Assembly: GCF_964204645.1 (NCBI RefSeq)
Contig: NC_134031.1
Coordinates: 17,915,307 to 17,979,306, forward strand
Reading direction: 5' to 3'
DNA: 64,000 bases
Source: Tubulanus polymorphus
Lineage: Eukaryota; Nemertea; Palaeonemertea; Tubulaniformes; Tubulanidae
A program made the translations under genes and the position numbers. The notes below the pieces were generated by a model. It was given only the letters and a program-made list of their open reading frames with translations. It did no database searches and was not told the origin of the DNA. Position 1 is the first letter of the stretch, and the number at the start of each line of letters is the position of its first letter. Positions 10,654 to 20,100 of the stretch are shown in pieces.

Positions 10654-13600
10654 GCGTGGAAGAAATACTCCTTCAATTAGGGCCCGAACTTCACATGATG
10701 GTAGGACCGTACGCACCAGTGGCCATAGCGGCCGCGCAGTTTCGCAATATACCATACTTTATAATCACACCTATGGAGGATACGCGCGCTGAAATCAGAC
10801 GCATGAAAAACGATAGCGAATTCCACGCAGGAATGATCATCAACTTACAACCTTTATCGATACAAGCAATCGATCGAGCGCTGGTCGAATATACGAGAGC
10901 GTTCAAATCGAGGAGAGTACTAATACTGGCAGACACGGAACATTTCCACGGTAAAACCAACGGTCGATTCATTTCATTCAGAGACAATATCGAGCAAGAA
11001 ATACTAGACTTCATAAATGATTATTGACTTTAAATCAAAATATCCGTGATGCGGTAATAAAACGTAAAATCCAATGATTATTATTGAAATTTAGTTTATT
11101 AACCCTTTATGTGCGTTTTCACCGCAATGCGGTGTATTAATCAGTGATGGACTTTGCTAGTACACTGTATCGCAGTGTATAGATGTTATCAGCAATTAGT
11201 TCTTGATTGAAATATGTCGGCATCTATCAAATAGTTGAATATTAGCAATTAACGATACGCCGCACCGCAGTGTAAATGCACTATAGCGGCATGCCTGTCA
11301 TTCAACACACTGTGGTGGAATTCTTTCAAATTCTCAGATTATCACCACTACTTTTGGCACTGAAAGGGTTAAAAATCATCAGAAATATTCGAAGTCGTTA
11401 CTACCATCCTTATACATATTTGTGGGATTTTACGTCTTCGTAAATGATTATTTCATAACACTTTCAGAGATAACTAACTTCATAGAAGATTTGTTAAACT
11501 TGTCAAACATCGACACAGTCGTACAAGCGATCATGTATAACAATATAATCAAAGTGAACAACTACAAAAACCACAAGACGACCGGCATGTTCATGGTGCA
11601 AAAAATATACACTTTCCTCGTCGAAAAACAGATCGACACGGTCGTCTTCTTTTTCACTCGTTGGAGGCTGAACATCGGCAGAGGCAAAAATCACGTTTCG
11701 CGCTGGGAGAATATCGATAAGGTGAATCGTATGGGGAAATTTCGAAAAAGCGCCGAAAATCAATGCAATCAACGCGTTTCGATTCCATTTTGCAGGTGAT
11801 CCGATACGCAGAAAGTGCAGATGCAACGTACACGTGGCTCTGCGGCAGTATGGTTAGTAAAAACTGGACGACGTATTAGCCAATATTCATGGCAGCCGAT
11901 TGGGGACCGGTGAAAAAAGAATTTTCTTAATTGAAAGACAAAAAGGCCGCAATAAAAGCGAAAAACCTTGTTTTATTGCAATAAAAGAAATTTTCGAGGT
12001 TCTATTCCAGTAACTGTTAAAAAGTCAAAACTTTTAAGTAGAAAAAACCTGTATTAAATCTGTATTTAATGATCCAACATGGCGGCTGATTCAAGCCATG
12101 TAAAAAATTGTAAAAGACTGGGAGATTTTGAGGTACGTACTTTTTGAATACCCCCTAAAACCTTTAAATAAATTCTTTTTCGAAAGGTAGGTCAGAAAAT
12201 TATATATATCTACAGTCTTAATGCCAACTGTCTATTGAGGAGTTCATCCTCACCAGAAGTCGTAATTAAAATTTGGTCTACTACGGTACCGGATCTTTTT
12301 GCAGATAGCGACCACGCCAAGCATGGGATTATTGAACGGTCGTAAAATAGTTCTGTCACCGGTTGTGGTAGCGTATGATCGTAGCGTTTACGACCACATC
12401 GAAGACATCGATGTTTACACGACACAATTTACGTATCTTCTTCGAGCTGCTCTTCGAAAAATAGATGCCACAAAAATCACTCCGCAGCTTGTATATCGTA
12501 CTGTGATCGAGGTTAGTGAAGAAACCTGAAATACGTACGTGTCCTAATTGTCACTGATCAAAATTTCAGTCAATAGGGGTCTTATCATAACTACTAAACG
12601 TCATCCTTATCATTTCTGTCTGAAATGAACTGACAACAATATCTTAAACGAACAACAGCATCAACTGAAATAGTTCTGTCAGTGGGTGTGGAAGTGTATG
12701 AAGGTAGCTTCAATGGATCTTTACCATCCAAAACGGACTGATTTTCGATCCAGAATTAATATTCTTAATAATGAACCACATCAACTGCTAAAGAACTGTG
12801 CCCAGAATAAAAATATTCAACTCGCTAATCTAAAAAGTACTTAATAAAATAAGTCTATCATTTCTGTATGAAATGAACTGACAACAATATCTTAAATGAA
12901 CAACAGCATTGACTGAAATAGTTCTGTCACTGGGTGTGGAAGTGTATGAACGTAGCTTCAATGGATCTTTTCCATCCAAAATGAACTGATTTTCGATCCA
13001 GAATTAATATTCTTAATAATGAATAACATCAACTGCTAAAGAACTGTGCCCAGAATAGAAATATTCAACTCGCTTATCTAAAAAGTACTTACGTAAAATG
13101 CTTCTATGTAAAACAGATACTTCAATTATTTCTAAATATAGCATGACTGGACTTATGTGATGGACGACCTGATCACTTCTCTAGCATACGATTACAGTAG
13201 CTTTGAATTTTATGACCCGTTCAGAGCACGCGCGAGAATTTCGCTGAAATTCGACAACAACGGATTAAGAACAGCGCCGATCACATTGTCAGTGTTGAAG
13301 CAAGTCGATCAAGATACAGCTCATGAAGTAAGCACCATTTTAACTAAATATTCATAATGCAGTAATACTTGCGTAGGAACTGGTCGATTCATGATTGACT
13401 CATTTCAGTTAACATCATGGACGACGGGAGAAATAATGATACCTACGCACTTGGAAGAAAGTGACGAAAAATTCAAAGTCCTAGTTATCATTGCAAGTAT
13501 AGACTGGCCTTGTTTCAACAATGCTTTTGTCAACAATCTCCGATGAAAGACAAAACATTGCGAAAAGAAGGCCTCCCATTTGCCCGGGTATCCTGTTCTA

Positions 13601-16600
13601 TTTTCTTTAAAGAGTGCCTTGATATCCTTTCACTAAAATGCCTCCACTGGGGACCAGTTTTTCAGTAGTTCCCTTACTCCTTGCCTGGTTATGAAACCTC
13701 CTAACCATTGATGAAACACTCCGTGCCATGACAATATTTAGAGAATTCCACACTAAGTATAATGAGAAAGATAAAGCTCTTCGGCAATGAAGATGACTTT
13801 TAAGCCTAGCGTACATGGACAAAGTAACTGGCGACAATTAAGGCAGTTTTTGGCATATGAGAGAAACTGGCTGGATACAATCGGTTGTTTAAGTGTCGAT
13901 GTGAGCTGGTAAACAACTGGTAAACAACTGATAAACGACGATCTCCGGTTTCAGCCAGTTGCCCATGATCTTCTTTTGAGTAACTGGTTATACTCAGTAA
14001 AGGTGATATCCGCCTGTGTCCTCTCTCTCTCTCTATTTAAAACAGGAGTATCCGTACGTAATGAATGTGAACGATTCAACCGGGAACCTGAAAGGTAACG
14101 ATCTTTACACGGGACTGTGCATCGAACTTTTACGTACGACGTTCGAACTGATGAAAGACAAGTACAAACAGAAATACGAGTACGATATCGAGACCGAAGA
14201 ACAATACGGAAAACGTGACCCCGAAACGAATAACTTCAACGGGCTGATCGGGCGTGTCATCGATGAAAAAAACGTACCGGTAAAAACTGTTTCTGCGGGT
14301 CCTTTTGTAAATTTGTGTCCTATAATACACTTTTTAGACTCAGTTTTTTTAAACTCAGTTACCGCCTAATTGGTACGAATCCTTAAAAAAATCCTGGTCC
14401 ACACTTACGATTTTAGGCGTAGTATACTGTATAACTACAAACTAGACAAAAACATCTAATTTCCTATTTCGCAAAATTGAAAGAGTTTCGGGCATTTTGC
14501 TTAAATTAAAGGAGTTCGATGCACCTTTAAATGTATTTTCCATTTGGAAGGAGTGTTTAAGGAATCAAGGAGTCGTAGGGACCCTGTATATAAAATAAGG
14601 TTTGTATGAATTGAATTCTATTCTATTGTTTCAGCTCGGAATCGCTGCGCTAACGCTAACGTACGACCGACAACGCGACGTCAATTTCGTCAACGGATTC
14701 GTTTTCGATCGAATTTCGTTCGTCTACCAGAAAATCGAAGACGACGGATACTTCATACAATTCATACGACCGTTGTCGGACAGTGCGTGGCTAGGACTGT
14801 TCGGCGCCATCGTATTCAGCGCCGCGTGGATCGCCGGCGTGTTCCGATTGAATCCGACCCGCGCGCGCCGCCAACCGGACAAACGTTACACGGTTAAGGA
14901 ATCGACGTGGTACGGTTTCGGAACGCTGCTAAAAACCGGCGCGCCGTTCGAACCGCGGACGTTCGAGCTGCGCGTGTTCACCGTGTGCGCTATGTTCGCC
15001 GGGATCATCGCTATAGCCAGCTACACGGGCAACATGGCCAGCTACATGACCGCCGTCGTCTTCAAAGATCGCCAAACCAGTCTGCAGAAGTTAGCCGAGC
15101 GCGATAACATAAAATTCTGCGTGATTGAATCGAGTTTCTTCGATCAGATGATCAGGGATTCGACCAATCCGACGTTTACGAAGATACGCCGCAAAATGGA
15201 GAAAGCGGGCAAAAACGAATGCCTCGTAGAAAACACGGCAGCTGGATTCGCCGAGGTTTTCAAAGACCCGAACGTCGTCTTCATAAATTCCTTCGCAGTA
15301 CTACAAGCACGAATAAGTACGTTATCATATAAAATATCAACCATTAAATCGGTCTCTACTTTATAAACTATAAACGGAGATAGTGAGAAGGACGTTTTGA
15401 AAACAAAATCGTGAAAATATGTTGAGTAGTGAAGTTATCAAACGAGCCATAGGTGATAACAGGCTCAGACTTGAACTCAAAAATAACCATGCTTTATTTA
15501 GCTCCCATTGCGAGAACCGATGAGACCCCCATACTAACATTGTATCCAAGTTTCATCAAGATCAACTCGCTAGTTACGAAGCTAAGTTATAAAACATGGG
15601 TCTCACTGAAGCCCAATAGTTGTTTTCATTCACTGCACTTAACCCTTTCAGTGCGTCTACACCGCAGTGCGGTGTATAAATCAGTGATGGATTTTGCTAG
15701 TACACCGCACTGCGGTGTATTGATGTAATTTGTAATTATCTCTATTGAAAAATGGCAGCAAGTGTCAAACATAGTGAAATACTAGTAACTAACGATACAC
15801 CGCACTGCGGTGTAGACACACTATAGTGGTATTCCCATTGTTCAACACACTAGGGTGGAATTTTTTAGAATTTTCAAATTTTCTCCAGCACTATAGGGTG
15901 TTAATTAGTCAGCACTGAAAGGGTTAATAGAAAAACTTAAAATCCATCATTTATAGAACTATCCATCATTCTATAGCCTGAATATGTTGATAACACAAAT
16001 GAAATGTTCGGCTTTCATCCATTTATGTTTCCTGTCATTCAGTCAAGAACAAATGGTGCGAATTGTATCTGGGAGAAGAGATGATATATTTCAATGAACT
16101 AGCTTTCATCTACAAGCGAGGCAGTACGATCGGTGACCAGTTCAACAAAGTGTTTTTCGAATACTATACTACGCACATGCTGCCGATAATCCGCAAGTAA
16201 GTGTTCTTTAAATTGCTAAAACATGGCCATCTAACGAACTTCTTCTATAACGTGAATCCATCTTCGTTCCTAAGGTGGCAAAAAGGCAGTCAAGCGTGTA
16301 CCGGCAAGGAAAACACGAAGACAAAACCAGTGACGGTCAGGGAATTCGCCGGTTTAACCATGCTGTTACTCATCGGTACCGGTCTCGCATTCGTAGTCGT
16401 AACAGTTAAACTGATTTACAATAAATATTGCATAAAACGTCGCATTTCTCTGCATGGTAAGAAATGAATGTATGAACTAGTAACGACAAACTATAATGAA
16501 AGTGAATGCTATATAAAAAGTCTATCCATATTTGCTAATTAGCAGAGGATAATCCATCGAATGAAGTGGGACCTAGTGCTCATGAAACTGAATTCCAGAA

Positions 16601-16792
16601 TACATTGGAGCCTATCTTCCTGATCAATACAAATATCGAGCAAAAAGGTACAATCATCTTTAATCTCAGATTAACTGAAACCACTTGAAATAAAACAGAT
16701 GAATTCAAAAATTCGAAAATCATACATCGTATGTACGGTAACCATTTCTACTTTCAACAGCAAAATATGATGTCGAAGTCACCAAGATCTGA
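10654..16792 (+). CDS. Ionotropic glutamate receptor-like subunit, 5' end missing
   Basis: Twelve exons: 10654-10950, 11468-11721, 11796-11852, 12305-12511, 13142-13327, 13409-13492, 14046-14279, 14635-15316, 16043-16196, 16275-16456, 16546-16647, 16761-16792 (TGA). They give about 822 residues. Exons 1-5 form a periplasmic-binding-like amino-terminal domain (VGPYAPVAIAAAQ, IPYFIITP, VLILADTEHFH). Ligand domain S1 starts at EYPYVM and includes FNGLIGRVID and TLTYDRQRD with the agonist-binding arginine. The 14635-15316 exon carries M1, the WYGFG pore loop, M3 SYTGNMASY and S2. M4 is in the 16275-16456 exon, followed by a short cytoplasmic tail. Compared with AMPA/kainate receptors the S1 P-L-T reads A-L-T, and the S2 acidic residue of the L-M-E-S motif is asparagine (F-I-N-S), so the ligand may not be glutamate. 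The 13493-14045 intron appears to be GC-AG. A possible polyadenylation signal lies near 16993. Confidence 0.88.
11099..11372. mobile_element. piggyBac-type MITE family B, copy 1
   Basis: TTAA at 11099-11102 and 11369-11372 flanks inverted ends CCCTTTATGTGCG and CACTGAAAGGG. The interior has ACCGCAATGCGGTGT and related palindromes. It sits in an intron of the glutamate receptor gene. It is the most diverged of four copies; the others are at 15639, 19619 and 39680. Confidence 0.75.
12608..13103 (+). repeat. 248-bp tandem duplication carrying two relics of a receptor exon
   Basis: Two near-identical units, 12608-12855 and 12856-13103, lie in the intron after exon 12305-12511. Bases 12668-12708 and 12916-12956 match exon bases 12345-12385 over 41 positions without gaps. 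By eye about 36 of 41 match in the second unit and about 34 in the first. Neither relic keeps an open frame or splice sites, so they look like decayed duplicates of part of the upstream exon. Confidence 0.7.
13493..14045 (+). other. Probable GC-AG intron of the glutamate receptor gene
   Basis: The donor reads ATCATT|GCAAGTAT, which is the consensus form of a GC donor, and the acceptor is AACAG|GAG. Cutting at the overlapping GT (13497) leaves a frame conflict with the next exon. Cutting at GC keeps phase 0 and restores the receptor motif V-L-V-I-I-E-Y-P-Y-V-M without a gap. The interior holds AACTGGTAAACAACTGGTAA direct repeats (about 13910-13935) and a CT microsatellite just before the acceptor. 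Confidence 0.65.
14297..14586. mobile_element. MITE family A, copy 2 (left end decayed)
   Basis: The right end GGAGTCGTAGGGACCCTG and preceding blocks (GGCATTTTGCTTAAATTAAA) match family A in the orientation opposite to copy 1. The left end is only roughly recognisable, so the start is approximate. It sits in a glutamate receptor intron. Confidence 0.55.
15639..15927. mobile_element. piggyBac-type MITE family B, copy 2
   Basis: TTAA duplications at both ends enclose CCCTTTCAGTGCGTCT and CAGCACTGAAAGGG. Three ACACCGCA(G)TGCGGTGT-type palindromes lie inside, along with TTCAACACACTAGGG and GTTAATTAGTCAGCACTG. It sits in the intron before exon 16043-16196 of the glutamate receptor gene. Confidence 0.8.
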
Positions 16793-17127
16793 TTGTTCGT
16801 ACCGGATGAAAGCAGACACTCACGCCAAACTAAAAATTGACAGAAGTTTGCAACACAAGAAAGAACAGACTGTGAAGATTTAACTTTTGTTTGAAGAAAT
16901 ATTCCAAGACCTCTACTTTGGAAAAATCTGTAAAAACCCCCGAGAACTGCTGAACAACCAAAGCATAATTATTCAATATTCATATTTTTTGGAATAAAAA
17001 TGAGACAAGTTGTACTTCATAGGTTAACTGAAGCATGAGCTTTCGCCACAGAGGATAGTAGCTTCAACAGGTGAATGAGTATTTTTGGGTACATTTACTT
17101 GATTACAAAGTTACATTTCTTTCATAC
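16793..17127. other. Space between two convergent genes
   Basis: Only 335 bases separate the glutamate receptor stop from the last recognisable POLRMT exon. An AATAAA near 16993 on the + strand could end the receptor mRNA. No exon encoding the next part of POLRMT was found on the minus strand. Confidence 0.5.
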
Positions 17128-20100
17128 CTTTCTTTTGCCGGTTTGGCGAGATTTGCGTCAATCTTTATATCGTAGAGAATCATGTCATACAGGAATTTAC
17201 CAACAGCTCGTACAACACCAGGACTCCACTGTTTTTCACCTACATCCTATAAACATTTAACGAAATATGTTAACACTTTCTGCCAATTTACAAATTTCCT
17301 GAGTTTTCCCTGATTTTTCTGAGTGAATCAGAGAAATTTATAGGTTTAAAATCTAACAATTCATTCGTTTTTCATTGAATCGAGTATTAATAAAGAAATT
17401 GTCAATAACATTATCCAAATTCCCTACGTTTTCCAGGGTCTTGGTAAAATTTGTCAAAATTCCTCAAGCTTCCCTGATATTTTTCTCGATTTTTTGATTC
17501 ATTGAGTTTTCCAGGTTTGCCACATCAGTAACTACCCTGTTTGAACAAGAAATGAATGCCAACTGCTTTGAAAAGAATCTGTGCTTACCAAATCTGGCCC
17601 GTCGGTGGATCTGTTATAAAGGTGGGTCCACATCTCGCGATGGTTTTTGAACAGCATTTTATCAGACGAATACAAATCGATGTATTCACCGTACAATTTC
17701 ATGATCTGTGAAACAACGACCAAAACCAAATTCAGATTAAAAGCTCAATACATGAAATTTTCATAAATTTTCAAATCAATATCCAAAAACTTGCAAAAGT
17801 TAGTTAGAGTTAACCAGTGGATAGTTGACATAATGATAGTTAAAGGTTTATTGTTATCATTGTATTCACCTGCTGGTTATCTTTTATCAACTATTCAGCA
17901 ACTGCAGCCCAGGGCCCAGTTTCACAAAAAGGATTAACGCCTAAATCGATTTATGATAAACTGAATCAATGAAGAAATTAAATCGATTTAAGACTTAAAC
18001 CTTTTTGTGAAACTGGGCCCAGGTCTATCATACCTTTTTAGTGTGTTTATTTCTGACTTTATCCTGTATGATAAACCGATCGAGCACTTTCAAACCCAAA
18101 GCCGTCCACAGATAACCGATTGTAGGACTATAAGTTTCAGACTCGGTAGAACGAAGGTTGATTTCCTAACGCGATAAAAAGAGAAATTCAGTCAATTAGG
18201 TTTCATTTGAATAAACAGCAAAATTATATTCGCTGTTTCAGGCACTGACCTTCATCATCAGATCGATATACTGAACCGGTTCAAGCGCTTTTAAGTAGGG
18301 GTAAATCGACAAGCTGTTGTTGGCTGAAAGAAGAAATATTCCCTTAAAATATTCAGAACAATGACCCGTTCAACCATCCTTCCTCGGCAGGGATTTGAAC
18401 CTGATGGCATCGCCTAACTCAGGGTCCATGTTTACGAAAAAATCTTAAGCTAAAAACAGTTAAGATCAGTTTTGACAACATAGAAAACAATAAATAACCA
18501 AAAGCAACTAAACCAAAGTTCGAAATTAACTTTTTTGAGAAACCATGACTTACAATCAGCTTTCTGTTTGAGAAATTTCAAATTCCGGTCGAACGCCTTC
18601 GTCAATTGTATTTTCCATTCTTTTTTCCACAAACCTAAAACGTCCTTCTAAAAACGTGTAATAATTTGAGATTATATTCTGATCTTCGATTGAAGTGATT
18701 ACGACGCACGATCAGCCCACACACGAAACGTACCATTTCTTTCATATATAGAGAATACTGAGGTAGCTTCTCGATGGATTCGACCACCACACCATCGGAC
18801 ATTTCAATATCCATTTGAGCTTTCGCTTGATGATGCAAAACATCTTTAGGTACGACACCGCCGTATGGATTCTCTTCAACGACCTGACAACGAAAATGAA
18901 ATATCAACAGACTCCCTACAGATCAGTCATTTCTGGATATAAGGAGTTTTCAAGGAGAATATTTCAAGTTAGCGTCTGCATCACTATCGTTTCCCAGTAG
19001 GAAAGACCAGAGGGTTCATCTCTCGATAGATCAAAGTAATAAGCTAGCCCAATAAATATTCTGACTTTCAACTAATAAATTTTTATAGGAATTCTTACAT
19101 TTACCGGGTAACAATACAAAACAAGATTGTAAAGTTCTGTTAACAGGCATGGAGACTATTAAAACAAAATTCTGGAGGAAAATGCACCAGCGCATCCCGG
19201 TGTTTTCCAAGACTTGGTTCCACAGTTGTGAGTTAACTCTGAGTTAAAATTAGTTCATTTTCAATTAGTGATCTCCGAGTCAAATCTTAACACGGAACTG
19301 CGGAACTGGGTCCAGGGCTTTATCAAACTCCTTGTTTTTTTCTCTGACAGTTTTCCACAATCACGGTCACCGTGTTCGCGCGAGGATTATCATTAAACTT
19401 ACTAGTTCAGCAGGAAGCGGATGATGGTACTGTTCTAGGAGTATCGAAGCGGTGTATGTTTTCGGATCGAGCGGAGGATGAGGTATAAATTCCGGTATCA
19501 CAGTCTGAATGGCTTTCAAAACCAAGGTTTTCTCGGTGCCGTTAAAACAACACGAGTTTAGCATATCTCTCACGTCGTAGCCCTTAAACAACAACGGTGG
19601 CAAAATAAAGATTTTCATTTAACCCTTTCAGTGTGTCTACACCGCAGTGCGGTGTATAAATCGGTGATGGATTATGGTAGAGTACACCGCACTGCGGTGT
19701 ATTGATGTAATTATCTCTCTTGAAAAATGGCAGCACCTGTCAAACAAAGTGAACTATTCGAAACTAACGATACACCGCACCACGGTGTATGCGCACTATA
19801 GTGGTATTCCCATTATTCAACACACCAGGGAGGAATCTTCCAAAATCTTTAGATTATCTCCAGCACCATAGGGTATTGATTAGTCAGCACTGAAAGGGTT
19901 AATTATCCTAAAATAGGGATTGTCCCTGTTATCTATTTGGTTGGTAAATTTCGTTTGATTTTTGATTAAGTTTCCCTTACAGACCCACCACACCCGCCGG
20001 GAGCGAAACAGGGGGTTTGATTTTTAAATAGATTTTAACGGTTCTTTAGTTTCCCCGACTTATTTCAACGGCTTACGTACGTCTCTTTCGATATCGGCTA

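Noticed and set aside
10373-10792. Open frames that run through the N gap
   Set aside because: Any frame across 100 undefined bases is meaningless.
10951-11027. In-frame extension of the receptor exon to a stop codon
   Set aside because: The GTAAAA donor at 10951 joins in phase 1 to 11468 and gives a continuous amino-terminal domain; the extension is intron.
16793-17127. A minus-strand open stretch after a TTTTTACAG acceptor as the next POLRMT exon
   Set aside because: It fits the phase but encodes nothing resembling the expected POLRMT segment and overlaps the receptor 3' end.
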